A stretch of 34,464 nucleotides of DNA from positions 1 to 34,464 of the forward strand of contig JAFUFW010000017.1 in assembly GCA_017469685.1 (NCBI GenBank). The letters are read 5' to 3'. Made by a program: the position numbers and the translations under genes. This DNA is from Bacteroidaceae bacterium (GTDB taxonomy: Bacteria; Bacteroidota; Bacteroidia; Bacteroidales; Bacteroidaceae). Below the pieces are notes generated by a model. The model saw only the letters and a list, made by a program, of their open reading frames with translations. It did not search any database and was not told the origin of the DNA. Below are positions 7,196-16,005 of the stretch, one piece after another (position 1 is the first letter of the stretch; each line of letters starts with the position of its first letter).

Positions 7196-7834
7196 TCAAT
7201 CCCGCACATACACTCGGTGGCTGCCGCGCCCCTTGGCTGCCAGGCCTGAATGGTCAAGCTTTATGGCAAGGCTCAGCTCGCGCTGGGCGGCGGAATAAGA
7301 GAGCCCCGTGAGGCTGGCATAGTCGGCTATACGCATATACCCGTGCTCGGCGATATATTCATTTGCCTTGGCGAAGCGCTCCCGGCGGCTCGCGATGTCA
7401 GGCTCGTAGAGCGGCACATGGCCTCCGTACTGGTCCAGCTGAAAGCTGCCACTGCCTGAGAGGCGTCCGCCCACATCCTTGCGCAACGCCTTGCTTGCGC
7501 GAAAATTGATGTGGCTCACCTCAAGGCTACGAGCGTTAATATCGTGCTCATCGTCGGCCGCTGCACCCTCCTTCGCGCGGATACCTACGCTGAAGGTGCC
7601 GATGCCAGGCAGCGTCACACTGCCGTGCGCAGCCAGCAACTCGCCCAAGAAACTGGCGATGGTCAGACAGGCGTCGGACGTCGCGCCGATGGTGAACGGC
7701 GAATGAGCCGTCATATACTCCATGAACTCATCGCCGCTCACGCTCCTGTCGAGCGACACCTTGTAAACTTCGCGCACGCGACCCGACTTTGGCTCGCGCA
7801 AATCGCGCATCTCCTGTTTGTAATACTTCAACAT
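7196..7834 (-). CDS. HU-like DNA-binding protein fused to winged helix
   Basis: 212 residues. Residues ~15-125 fit the Bacteroidetes HU/IHF-like family that is commonly fused to a wHTH or Ig domain (HU-HIG): VYKVSLDRSVSGDEFMEYM, a helical segment ending in FLGELLAAHGSVTLPGIGTF, and HINFRASKALRKDV as the closing strand/helix. Residues ~160-212 (YIAEHGYMRIADYASLTGLS, then RGSHRVYVRD) look like a small winged-helix domain. Expected to be a nucleoid- or promoter-binding protein in the cytoplasm. It lies 118 nt upstream of the lipoprotein gene, which has its own promoter. No Bacteroidetes-type promoter was seen close upstream of its start. Confidence 0.78.
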   Translation of the reverse strand: MLKYYKQEMRDLREPKSGRVREVYKVSLDRSVSGDEFMEYMTAHSPFTIGATSDACLTIASFLGELLAAHGSVTLPGIGTFSVGIRAKEGAAADDEHDINARSLEVSHINFRASKALRKDVGGRLSGSGSFQLDQYGGHVPLYEPDIASRRERFAKANEYIAEHGYMRIADYASLTGLSYSAAQRELSLAIKLDHSGLAAKGRGSHRVYVRD

Positions 7835-8227
7835 TTTCTTATCAGTTCACTCAAGTTTCGGATGTTATTCTTAACCACAGATTAGGCAGATTACACGGGA
7901 TTCAAGCCCTCTGGATGTAATAATTTTGTAACACATTACACAGACTCAGCGGCACGCTTCGCAGGTTCCGGAAGAGCACGACCTGCAGACATTCGATGCC
8001 ATGCGTAGCGCGTCGCTCTTAAATCTGAGAAATGAAGAATAAAACTTTGACAGCAAAGGGAAATGATCATCTGTTCAATCAGTGTAATCTGTGGTGAAAA
8101 TACAACTTCCGACAGTTTAATCCGTTAAATTATCTGTTATCTTTCCGCTCGGCGTTTTCTACGCTTCGCCCTGCAAATTTACACCATCTCCCCCACCCCT
8201 GCAAATAACTCGAGTTAAACAAAGTTA

Positions 8228-8307
8228 AAAGCGCATTGCGATTTGTAAGTTTCACGTTGCGACTTATAAGTTTCGCAACGTGCTTTTTACAAATCACAAT
8301 GCGCTTT
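8228..8307. repeat. Nested inverted repeat / long hairpin
   Basis: Outer arms 8228-8248 and 8287-8307 are 21 nt each and complementary with one mismatch (AAAGCGCATTG core). Inner arms 8253-8262 (CACGTTGCGA) and 8273-8282 (TCGCAACGTG) are perfectly complementary around a 10-nt loop. A 4-nt non-pairing step separates the two stems. As RNA this would be a long two-part hairpin; there is no T-run, so it is not an ordinary terminator. Confidence 0.8.
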
Positions 8308-8395
8308 ATAGAATTAGAGCAAGACTTTCGGCCAGATCTAATGGTAGTTTTCAGGTTTTCGTCTGGCACTTCAGGAGTATAACGCCACCTCCCAG

Positions 8396-8450
8396 CCCCC
8401 TACAGGACTGGGCGGTGACATATTACGTATGTTTCGCGCGAAAACTTTTT
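8396..8450 (+). repeat. 55-bp direct repeat, copy A (left of vapD pair)
   Basis: Aligned without gaps to 9042-9096, with about five substitutions. It begins CCCCCTACAGGACTGGG and continues through GGTGACATATT and TTTCG. The copies lie 646 nt apart and bracket the small gene plus vapD. Confidence 0.85.
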
Positions 8451-8464
8451 CTGCTAAGAATGAC

Positions 8465-8492
8465 TTGTTATTCAAATAAAGTTGTAACTTTG
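8465..8492 (+). promoter_or_regulatory. Candidate promoter of the vapD operon
   Basis: TAACTTTG at 8485-8492 matches the -7 element; the upstream TTG at 8465-8467 is a partial -33 element at slightly short spacing. Start site expected near 8499, about 24 nt before the ATG at 8523. It lies inside the repeat-flanked segment. Confidence 0.55.
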
Positions 8493-8522
8493 CAGCGGTT
8501 TAGAACTCAATTTATTTAGAAA

Positions 8523-8702
8523 ATGGAACCTAAGGTAGGAGATAAGATGAGAGTTAGCCCACAGCTGACAGCTCAGGCTGACTGGATAGACGGCGAGGTC
8601 ATCGACATTGAGCATAATCCTTTTACGGGGTTGGTAATCTCCATTAAGGATAAGTTAGGCCGCATCTTCTTTGGCCAAAGCCGTTACTTCATAGCACTGT
8701 AG
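8523..8702 (+). CDS. 59-aa protein preceding VapD, possible antitoxin
   Basis: ATG at 8523, TAG at 8700-8702. The sequence starts MEPKVGDKMRVSPQLTAQAD and contains DWIDGEVIDIEHNPFTGLVI and GRIFFGQSRYFIAL, which suggests a small beta-rich domain. The next gene, vapD, starts 12 nt after its stop, and the pair shares one promoter. In Haemophilus a short gene (vapX) precedes vapD and acts as its antitoxin; I infer the same role from position and size and do not claim sequence similarity to VapX. Good codon structure and tight spacing support a real gene despite the short length. Confidence 0.65.
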   Translation: MEPKVGDKMRVSPQLTAQADWIDGEVIDIEHNPFTGLVISIKDKLGRIFFGQSRYFIAL

Positions 8703-8714
8703 CACTGTAATCTT

Positions 8715-8996
8715 ATGTTTGCCATAGCTTTTGACATGGACATCAAGGAACTCCGTAACACCTACGGAGAGCCCTACAATAATGCGTACTATGAGATAAA
8801 GATAATCCTGCGCCAGTATAAATTCTACAACACTCAGGGAAGCGTCTATCTCACGGATGAAGATGACATGGCAAACCTCTTTTCTGCTATCTATGCCTTG
8901 AAGAAGACGCCCTGGTTTAAAGCTGCCGTCCGCGACATCCGTGCCTTTAAGGTCGAGAACTGGTCTGACTTCACAAAGGTCGTGAAAGAGGACTGA
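8715..8996 (+). CDS. vapD: VapD-family endoribonuclease toxin
   Basis: 93 residues, the normal VapD length. MFAIAFDMDIKELRNTYGEP is a hallmark N-terminus: a ferredoxin-like first strand with the conserved Asp pair, as in the Cas2-like fold. YYEIKIILRQYKFYNTQGSV and YLTDEDDMANLFSAIYALKK follow, then VRDIRAFKVENWSDFT as the dimer-forming C-terminal segment. VapD proteins are dimeric RNA-cleaving toxins in the cytoplasm. It is paired with the 59-aa gene 12 nt upstream, and the two genes sit between 55-bp direct repeats, suggesting that the pair moved in as a cassette. Confidence 0.88.
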   Translation: MFAIAFDMDIKELRNTYGEPYNNAYYEIKIILRQYKFYNTQGSVYLTDEDDMANLFSAIYALKKTPWFKAAVRDIRAFKVENWSDFTKVVKED

Positions 8997-9041
8997 ACGT
9001 CATCACCCCCTCAATATGTCACCACATCAACAACCGCCCAC

Positions 9042-9096
9042 CCCCCTACAGGACTGGGAGGTGACATATTCCGTATATTTCGAGCGAAAATTTTTG
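9042..9096 (+). repeat. 55-bp direct repeat, copy B (right of vapD pair)
   Basis: Second copy of 8396-8450 in the same orientation. It starts 45 nt after the vapD stop and ends about 40 nt before the 3' end of the Fic gene. Confidence 0.85.
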
Positions 9097-9137
9097 GTAG
9101 GAGAAAAAAGAGATAAAGAGGAGGTCCTATGTTGACC

Positions 9138-9878
9138 TTAATACTTGATTCTGAAATAGTCGAGGGTGGCTTTGTACTGGTCTTGTGCCGCGAGGCAGGT
9201 GTCGGTGAGGAAACCGTCGACGTGGCCCCATTCGCGAAGTCCGCGATAGTAGAACATCTTCAGTTCATCGGTGATGATGAAGGGAACAATATTGCTGCGG
9301 AGACACTCCTTGAACATGATGAGACGCCCCACGCGACCATTGCCGTCCTGGAAAGGATGTATCTTTTCGAAACGTACATGCAGGTCGAGGATGTCCTCTA
9401 ACGTATGATGCTCCTTGCCGTTATACTCTTTAAATAGACGTGCTATGCACTCCCCTACCCGCTCAGGCTCGCATGTGGCCTCGCCGCCCACTTCATTGGG
9501 CAGGCGTTTGTAGTCGCCAACGGCAAACCAGTCTTTGCGGCTGTCGGAAGTGCCAGCCTTAAGTATGCCGTGGATCTGTTTGATAAGTTCCTCTGTCAGA
9601 GGCTCCTCTGCCCTGTCAATTATTAGGTCGATGCAGCGGAAATGGTTCACAGTCTCCACGATGTCGTTGACGTTTACGGCCTCGCCTTCGGCAACACCAA
9701 TGGTGTTTGTCTCAAAGATATAGCGCGTCTGCTCGTGGGTCAGACGGCTGCCCTCAATATGGTTTGAGTTGTAGGTCAGGTCTATCTGTGTCTTATGATA
9801 GATGCCGCCCTTCAAACCCATCTGCTTTTGTTCGCGAAGGGCTTTCAGCAGGTCGCCTATGTTCTCGTTCTCTTTCAT
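9138..9878 (-). CDS. Fic family protein with N-terminal inhibitory motif
   Basis: 246 residues. The Fic active-site motif HPFQDGNGRVGR runs from H174 to R185 (HxFx[D/E]GNGRxxR), with the catalytic His and the ATP-phosphate-binding GNGR intact, so the protein should transfer AMP (or another phosphoryl-containing group) to a hydroxyl of a target protein. An inhibitory-helix motif, S38-N-H-I-E42-G43 ([S/T]xxxE[G/N]), sits near the N-terminus, making this an intramolecularly inhibited Fic. GGIYHKTQIDLTYNSNHIEG is the typical family lead-in. The gene lies 48 nt downstream of the DUF3267 gene on the same strand and may be read with it. Target unknown. Confidence 0.92.
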   Translation of the reverse strand: MKENENIGDLLKALREQKQMGLKGGIYHKTQIDLTYNSNHIEGSRLTHEQTRYIFETNTIGVAEGEAVNVNDIVETVNHFRCIDLIIDRAEEPLTEELIKQIHGILKAGTSDSRKDWFAVGDYKRLPNEVGGEATCEPERVGECIARLFKEYNGKEHHTLEDILDLHVRFEKIHPFQDGNGRVGRLIMFKECLRSNIVPFIITDELKMFYYRGLREWGHVDGFLTDTCLAAQDQYKATLDYFRIKY

Positions 9879-9926
9879 CTTTTTGCTAAGTTATCTTATT
9901 AATCCGCTCTTTCAGCTATCAGCCTT

Positions 9927-10484
9927 TTACTCCTCAATGATATAGAACCCGGCTTCTGTAGGATGGTCAAGCACCAACCCCTTGTGGTCTTCTTTCGTGA
10001 GCAGCCAAGTCATCCAGATGTCGCCTGCAGCGGCTGCGATGAAGAAGATGCCCCACACCAGGAGAGGCAGGCTGCCGATGATGAGAGCTATGACAGCGGG
10101 AAGAATGCCGAGAACGATACAGGGCATCATGGCGCCCATCATGTAGTCGCGTATGTGCAAAGGCTCGCTGCAATGGCAGTAGGGAGTCAGCAGTTTCCAC
10201 ATCACACCGAAGCTGATGCTACGCCAGCCGCTTGAGGCATAGTAAGCCCATGTCAGCCCATGAATCAGTTCGTGCACGACAATGCCGACAATCATAGTCA
10301 CAAAAGCCACGAGCCACTCTGAGGAGCTTCCTACGAGTCCGTTGATGTCCTTACGCCCACTCCATATCAGCAGGAACGGCACTAAGAAAGCTATAGCTGC
10401 AACGAACATTATTAGCATTGCAAACACATTGGCTTTGGCGATGTCGATGGTCACTTTCCGACCTTGTACCTCTTCACTTTCCAT
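9927..10484 (-). CDS. DUF3267-type membrane zincin metallopeptidase
   Basis: 185 residues from the ATG at 10484; an in-frame ATG at 10508 would add eight residues (MLMLKSII). The 10484 start was chosen because MESEEVQGRKVTIDIAKANV looks like the usual N-terminus. Four to five hydrophobic segments (~18-42, ~57-72, ~113-131, ~135-155) span the inner membrane, and HELIH at 71-75 at the end of the second segment is the zinc-binding HExxH motif. The family is a putative zinc peptidase of unknown substrate. A -7 promoter element lies at 10585-10592, about 100 nt upstream. The Fic gene follows by 48 nt. Confidence 0.8.
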   Translation of the reverse strand: MESEEVQGRKVTIDIAKANVFAMLIMFVAAIAFLVPFLLIWSGRKDINGLVGSSSEWLVAFVTMIVGIVVHELIHGLTWAYYASSGWRSISFGVMWKLLTPYCHCSEPLHIRDYMMGAMMPCIVLGILPAVIALIIGSLPLLVWGIFFIAAAAGDIWMTWLLTKEDHKGLVLDHPTEAGFYIIEE

Positions 10485-10584
10485 AATTATTGATTTTAAC
10501 ATTAACACAGATTGCGCCGCATACTACTTTTCTGATGTCTGGTTAAGCAGACATACAATGTATTTTGCTTAGAGTTTACGCAGG

Positions 10585-10592
10585 CAAAGATA
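10585..10592 (-). promoter_or_regulatory. -7 element for DUF3267/Fic genes
   Basis: Minus-strand TATCTTTG (plus-strand CAAAGATA). No good TTTG is visible at the -33 position. Start site expected near 10578, which leaves a leader of about 94 nt, longer than most in this window. Confidence 0.5.
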
Positions 10593-10640
10593 CAACTAAA
10601 TGATGACAGTGGAATGATGATTGAGTTTTTTTTGAGACAA

Positions 10641-10683
10641 AAAATGAAAAAGCCCGCCTGTCAGCGTCGACAGGCGGGCTTTA
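10641..10683 (-). terminator. Terminator after the BACON/OB lipoprotein gene
   Basis: A perfect 12-bp stem, AGCCCGCCTGTC/GACAGGCGGGCT, around AGCGTC. Read on the minus strand it is followed by TTTTTCATTTTTTG. It sits 55 nt past the stop at 10738 and upstream of the DUF3267 promoter, so it separates the two transcription units. Confidence 0.9.
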
Positions 10684-10737
10684 TTCTGTTGCATGGCTTG
10701 TGGAAACAGAGGCCTTTAATGTGATTTAGGGGTCAGA

Positions 10738-12525
10738 CTATTCTCTCTTGCCATTCAATGAAAAGATGTATGGAGTGTAGCTGACGTCGTCGATCTTTCC
10801 GTTGAAGGTCTCGGGGATGATGTTTCCGTTCTTGTCCTGATACTTTGTCAGGCGGCCGCAGATAACTACCTGGTCGCCCACTTTAATCTGAGTGTCGCCT
10901 TCTACCCACTTGCGGTTGCCGAGGTAGAGGGTGCGGAAGACGTAGAACTGCTCGTTGGATGGATCATCATCGTCGGCGATATAGAAGGATGCGTTGCCGT
11001 ACTTGGCATTGAAGAAGTCGCTCTCCTTTGCAATATTCGTGATTTCGCCTGCGATGTAGTAGTAATCGTCGGTCACTTGCCCAGGTTCAAGGTTCTCCAT
11101 GACGAAGGCGTTAGCCTCGTCGGCCGTGAAGGGACGCAGGCGCGAGCCGGGGCCGGCAGCCTTGTGCGACACTACGTAAACGTCGCCGCTGAATTCAGGC
11201 GTCTCAACACCATACTTGTCCTTGTAGTAGACGAGTTTGCCGCGAATGATGACTTCATCGCCAAGTCCAATCTGGTCTTCAGCTGTGAAGGCTGCGTTCT
11301 CGAGCCACTTGGATCGGAAAACCGTGAGAGCATTTTCGTCGGTGCCGTCGTCGCTGATGTTGAACGTGGCGTTGCCGTAGCTGGGGCTGACTTCTTTGAT
11401 GCTTGAGATGAAGCCGTGGGCGTAGTAGATCTCGCCGTCAGTGGTGTTACCAATCTCGAGGCATTTGGCTACAGCCTCTTCGACGGTAAAGGGATCATCG
11501 GCGCTCTCGCCGTGAGGCAGTGTAAAGGCATCCTGCTTGAGCGTCCATGCTATGGTGCTCTCACTTGAGGCATTGCTTGAGCTGAAGCTGAGCGTAGCCT
11601 TACGGCCAGCGCCTGTATTAGGAGCTACGCGCAAGTGTACGATAGCTGTGTCGGCGGGGTTCGGTTCAAAGAGGGTAGGCTGTCCGGCTACATAGTCTTC
11701 GCCAGTGACGCTGATCCAGTCGCAATCCTCAGGCAGTTGAACGTAAGCTCCGCTGCCTTTGTAAGCCAACTTCACGTCGACGTCGGCTCCTTCAATGCCA
11801 ACTGTCTGCTCGGGAGTCACGACCTTAAGCAACGACTTCACGACTTCGATCACCGTTGCGTCGACGAGTTCTACGGTAGTGCCATGGAGCTGCTTGGGAC
11901 CTTCGAGGGTCACGATGTCGCCCAGCTCGATGCCCCAACCTGTGGGACCGTCGAGAGGATAGTTGCCCTTCTTGCCGTCTTTGTCGTAAATACCATAGAC
12001 GTAGACTGTGCCTGTCTCGTCGGTGATGTCGAAGTTACCGTACTGAGCGCCTGCGATGCGGGTTACGGCACCTGTGACTCGGTATGTCTTACCTTCGGGG
12101 CCTGCAATGATGTCGGCGCAGGTAGCATCGGAAGCTTCCATAGAGCCTTGACGTACTTTAAGGAACTGCTTGTCGGCACCTGTGCTGATGCGAAGCTCTG
12201 CCTCGCGGCCTGCAGTGGTAGCGCCGGCGTGGAAGGTGACGACTGTCTCGCCTGCCGCACCGCTAAGTTTGTCGGCTGACAGCCAAGCCGGCAGCTCGGC
12301 ATAGATGGCGTTGCCGTCGGCGTCCTTGCCAATGTTGAATGTCTTGTCGAAGGCCCAGTCGGCCTGTGCCTTGATGGTTACGCTCACGTCGCCACCCTCT
12401 TTAGGGATGCTGACGTAGGTCTGGTCAAGGGTGATGCTGCCGAGCGGGTCGACGGTGTTGTCGTCGGAACATCCTATGGCGAGCTGTGCGGCCAGAACTA
12501 AGCTGAAAATATGTTTTAGTTTCAT
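10738..12525 (-). CDS. Lipoprotein with BACON and repeated OB-fold-like domains
   Basis: 595 residues. A lipoprotein signal ends in LAIGCS (Cys19). Residues ~33-125 fit a BACON domain (ITLDQTYVSIPKEGGDVSVT with the typical ADWAF Trp). Residues ~135-235 form a first OB-like unit (YRVTGAVTRIAGAQYGNFDI); ~240-330 a second BACON-like unit (CDWISVTGEDYVAG); ~340-455 and ~465-585 are two closely similar OB-like units sharing YYxHG/YYIAGxIxxI, YGNAxFxIxDD, QFYVFR/LTVFR and GDxVxIxGxLxxYxDK. It is probably surface-anchored and binds a glycan or other extracellular ligand. It lies 88 nt downstream of the TonB receptor frame with no promoter of its own seen, so it likely belongs to that operon as the partner lipoprotein. 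Confidence 0.8.
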   Translation of the reverse strand: MKLKHIFSLVLAAQLAIGCSDDNTVDPLGSITLDQTYVSIPKEGGDVSVTIKAQADWAFDKTFNIGKDADGNAIYAELPAWLSADKLSGAAGETVVTFHAGATTAGREAELRISTGADKQFLKVRQGSMEASDATCADIIAGPEGKTYRVTGAVTRIAGAQYGNFDITDETGTVYVYGIYDKDGKKGNYPLDGPTGWGIELGDIVTLEGPKQLHGTTVELVDATVIEVVKSLLKVVTPEQTVGIEGADVDVKLAYKGSGAYVQLPEDCDWISVTGEDYVAGQPTLFEPNPADTAIVHLRVAPNTGAGRKATLSFSSSNASSESTIAWTLKQDAFTLPHGESADDPFTVEEAVAKCLEIGNTTDGEIYYAHGFISSIKEVSPSYGNATFNISDDGTDENALTVFRSKWLENAAFTAEDQIGLGDEVIIRGKLVYYKDKYGVETPEFSGDVYVVSHKAAGPGSRLRPFTADEANAFVMENLEPGQVTDDYYYIAGEITNIAKESDFFNAKYGNASFYIADDDDPSNEQFYVFRTLYLGNRKWVEGDTQIKVGDQVVICGRLTKYQDKNGNIIPETFNGKIDDVSYTPYIFSLNGKRE

Positions 12526-12574
12526 AATAATTAGGATCGTAAATTATAATTGTAATTAGCCCTGATGACATGAG

Positions 12575-12611
12575 CTCCCCCCCCTTTTGGGGGAGGCTGG
12601 GAGAGGGCCTG
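12575..12611. repeat. GC-rich palindromic intergenic element
   Basis: CTCCCCC...TTTTGGGGGAG forms a perfect G/C stem, followed by GCTGGGAGAGGGCC. It sits between the receptor stop and the lipoprotein start. The GCTGGGAGaGGG part resembles (inverted) the CCTCCCAGCCCCC next to repeat copy A at 8387-8400, suggesting a family of dispersed intergenic repeats. Confidence 0.6.
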
Positions 12612-12613
12612 AA

Positions 12614-15600
12614 TTAATTGAAGATGTAGCGCACGCCGATGCTTGCGTACCAGCACTGACCGATGTTGCCCTTGTAGGGTACGAAGGTCTTGATGTCGGA
12701 ACCAACAGCCTTAGGCGTTGAGAAGACGGGATAGCCCTGAGCGTCGGTGCTCTCATACTTGAGGATACGGCCTTCGTTGAGGGCGGGGTTCATGTACTTG
12801 CTCACGCCCCAGCTGGAGTTGAAGAGGTTGAGCACGTTCTTCACGTCGAATCCGAGTTGGAGAGTGTTCTTTGTCTTGCCTGCCTTCACGGTGAAGTCGT
12901 GCTTGTAGCCGATGTCCACGCGGTGTACCCACGGGTTGTAGATGCTGTAAGCCTCGGCATATTCGCCTTGATGGTTCTTGAGGTATGAGTCGTTGTGGAC
13001 GTAGTTCATGAAGCGTTCCTGATCGCCAGCGCTGGCAAAGCGGAACTGTCCGTTAGCCACTTCGGCGTCAGTAGGAATGTAGAGCGCGTCGTAGGCATAG
13101 CCGTCGCCGTTCATGTCGTTGGCCATCATGTAGGAGTAGTTGTAGCCGCCGCGCCAAGTCTCGTAGAAGAGGCTGTAGTGGTTGCCGCTCTTGTCGTGGA
13201 CGGTAGCGTTAGCGATGAAGCGGTCGGGGGTGACGTTGTAGGCATTGTGGAGCTTGAGGTTGTTGGGACCTGCCATGCCGGGTACGTATGTGAATGCGCT
13301 CTCTGCGTTGCTTCCAGGCATGCTGGTGAGCTCCTTACGTACGGTGTGTGTGTAAGCCGCCATGAGGCTTATCCACTTCGCGGGCTCGGCGTTCAGCGTG
13401 ATGTTGGCCATCCAGTGGTAACCCTTGTTAGTATTGCTCAGGATGAAGGCCTTGGTGCCGCTGCGGAAGTCTGCGGGGAAGATGGGGCGGTTGTCGGCTC
13501 CGTTCCAGCGTGCGTAGCCTTCTACGGGCAGCATGCTCCAGTCGGAGATTGTCGTGGCATTGAGCGTCTTCTCGAACAGTCCTTCAACACTGACGGTGAA
13601 GGGGAAAGCAACGGGCAGTTGGTAGTCGAGGGCGAGTGATGTCTTCCACACCTGCGGCATCTTGAACTTGTCGTCAACAGCAGAGATGGAGCTGGGCACG
13701 GTGCCGTCCTCGGGACTTACAGTCTGCGGGAAGCCCATAGTAAAGAGTTTCTGCTGGAGGGCTGCAATGTTAGCATTGCCGTTGGCATCGGTGACGAGGC
13801 CTCCGGCGAACTCACCCATGACGGCAGCCATGTCGGAGTACTTGGCGCGCACGTCGGCGGGCAGGTTGTTGTAGCGCGTTGAGGGGCCCAGCTGTGCCTG
13901 GTACTGCACGAGGCCTCCGTTCGTAGGCATATTGGTGAAGAACACGAGGGGCAGGCGGCCGCTGAAGAGGCCTGTACCGCCGCGGAGCTTGAGGCTCTTG
14001 TCGCCGAGGACATCCCATGTGAAGCCTACGCGCGGCGAGAAGATGATGTTGGCCGAGGGCCACTTGCCTGTGTCGATGTGTCGCAGGTCGCCGTCCTGGT
14101 CGTAGTAGTCGAGTGCCTTGATTGCAGCGTTGGTCATCAGGTCGCCGTTGTTGAAGAAGAGCCCATCGATGCGGAGGCCGTAGGTGAGCTTGAAGCGGTC
14201 GGTGATGTTCCAGTCGTCCTGGGCATAGATGCCGAGCTTGTTGTACTGCACGCGTGCGGCTGGCTTCTGTTCTCCGTCGTAGCCGTAGGTGAGGCATACG
14301 ACCTCAGGCGTAGCGCCGTTGAGGAAGTCGTCGATGGAGCGATAGCGGTAGTAACCTGTGCCGTTGCGCATGTACTGGTTGTCGTCCATCTGGTGTTCGT
14401 AGCTTACGCCAGCCATGATCTTATGCGAACCGAGGTAATAGTTGATATCGTCCTTGATATTCCATGAGGTTGAGTGCACGGCGTTGTTCCATGTGAAGAG
14501 CTCATAGCCGAGCGACATGTACTGGATGTTGTTGCCCGTGCCGTCCTGAATGTCGATGAAGGGGAACTCAGATGAGTTGCTTGAGCGGATATCGTCCTTC
14601 TTTGCGAAGGCCACGAGGAGCTGGTTGGAGAGGTTGTCGGTCAGGCGGCTGTTCAAGTCGATAGAGGCCGAATGAACGAGGTTGTCCATTCCGTACATCG
14701 AGTTGGCGAAGGCCATGGAGTACTGCGACATACGGCTGTAGGGCGAGCGCGTGCCGCCGTCCATCGAAGAGGCGTTGGGCGATACCCAGTAGTTGTTCTT
14801 CGTATAGTTGTAGCGGGCAGCCAGATGGTGACGGTCGGTGATATTGTAGTCGATGCGTGCGAGCAGCTTATAGTTGTTCTGGTCGGCAGGGAAGTTGGTG
14901 TAGGATCCCGTGTTGTAGCCATAGCGCTCACGCACGAAGTCGGAGACGCGCTGCATGTCGGCCTGTGTAGTGCGTGAGATGTAGTTGTCGGGGTCTGCCA
15001 CGCCATCGGTTGAGGCGCGCCAGCGGTTGGCCACGGTCGGGGTCTTGACCATCTCGCCGTTGACGAAGAAGAAGAGCTTGTCCTTGATGATGGGGCCACC
15101 GAGGGTGAAGCCGTAGGTGGTGGTGCGGTCCTTGTCGCGGGCGGTAGCTATCTGCTCGTGTGCCACGGCGCTGCCACGCATGTTCTCGTTGCGGTGGTAG
15201 ACATAAGCCTAGCCCTTGAAGGTGTTGGTACCCGACTTAGTGATAGCGTTCACGCCGCCGCCGATGAAGTTTGTCTGGCGCACGTCGTAGGGCGAGATGA
15301 CGACCTGCAACTCTTCGATAGCGTCGATACTGATAGGATTTCCGCCGCCGGGCAGGTTGGCTGAGAGTCCGAAGTCGTTGTTGAAGTTGGCACCATCGAC
15401 GGTGAAGTTACCCATACGTCCGTCCGAACCGGCGAAGCTCATGCCATTGCCGCCGTAGGGCGAGAGGCGTGTGATGTCGGTGATGGAGCGACTGATGGTG
15501 GGCAGGCTCATCAGCTGGTCGTTGCTGATGTTGGTCGATGCTCCCGTGCGCTCGGCAGAGAACTTCGTAGCCTTCTCGGTGATGACCACTTCGGTGAGCT

Positions 15601-15946
15601 CGCTGGCATTCTCTTCGAGCCATACTGCGAGGTTGTAGGTCTCACCCAGCACCAGCTGGATGTTGCTGAGTTTCTTAGGCTGGAAGCCGATGTACGACAC
15701 CGTGACGGCGTACGGTCCGCCAGGGCGCATACCCTGCATGTTGAAGCGGCCGTCGGCATTCGTCACGGCCTGATAGCGCGTACCTGAGGGCTCATGCGTA
15801 GCGACGACATTTGCGCCGATAACGCTTTCGCCCTTGGCATTGTCGAGCGTCACTCGTCCGCTCATGCCTGACGTAGTGACCTGAGCCACAGCACCGGCAC
15901 ATGCCAGCACCAAGGCTGCCATCAGAAAGAAAAGTCTTTTCTGCAT
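12614..15946 (-). pseudogene. TonB-dependent receptor (Oar-like) interrupted by one in-frame TAG
   Basis: The whole 1111-codon frame is open except for one amber codon, TAG, at 15211-15209 (codon 246). The first 245 codons encode a signal peptide (MQKRLFFLMAALVLACAGAVAQ), a carboxypeptidase-like regulatory domain (~25-110; GRFNMQGMRPGGPYAVTVSY) and most of the plug (IGGGVNAITKSGTNTFKG). After the TAG the same frame continues AYVYHRNENMRGSAVAHEQI and runs to a normal beta-barrel end (GVRYIFN, TAA at 12614). Sequence on both sides of the stop is well conserved in style, so the lesion is recent or a base error. Intact, it would import an oligosaccharide or peptide across the outer membrane with the downstream lipoprotein. 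The codon is probably a changed Ser or Trp/Tyr codon, judging from related TFKGS-type plugs. Confidence 0.88.
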
Positions 15947-16005
15947 AATGGTGAATAAGAAATGGTTAGAATAAATAAAGATGAATTAATGTAGGATTTC
16001 GCCTG

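Larger units (their letters stand above)
7835..8522. other. 688-nt gene-free, repeat-rich spacer
   Basis: No credible gene on either strand. AT-rich compared with its neighbours. It contains degenerate 'cacagattacacag'-type motifs at 7874-7900 and, inverted, at 8078-8099; a nested 80-bp inverted repeat at 8228-8307; copy A of a 55-bp repeat at 8396-8450; and the probable promoter of the small gene before vapD. The open frame on the minus strand at 8130-8369 spans the inverted repeat and is not protein-like. Confidence 0.6.

Noticed and set aside
7078-7257. Longer N-terminus of the transglutaminase-like lipoprotein
   Set aside because: It covers the promoter and would hide the lipoprotein signal peptide inside the protein.
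8130-8369. 79-codon minus-strand ORF
   Set aside because: It spans both stems of the inverted repeat, has an odd composition and no promoter or family resemblance.
12614-15946. TAG recoded as a sense codon
   Set aside because: Several intact genes in the window end in TAG, so TAG is read as stop in this genome.
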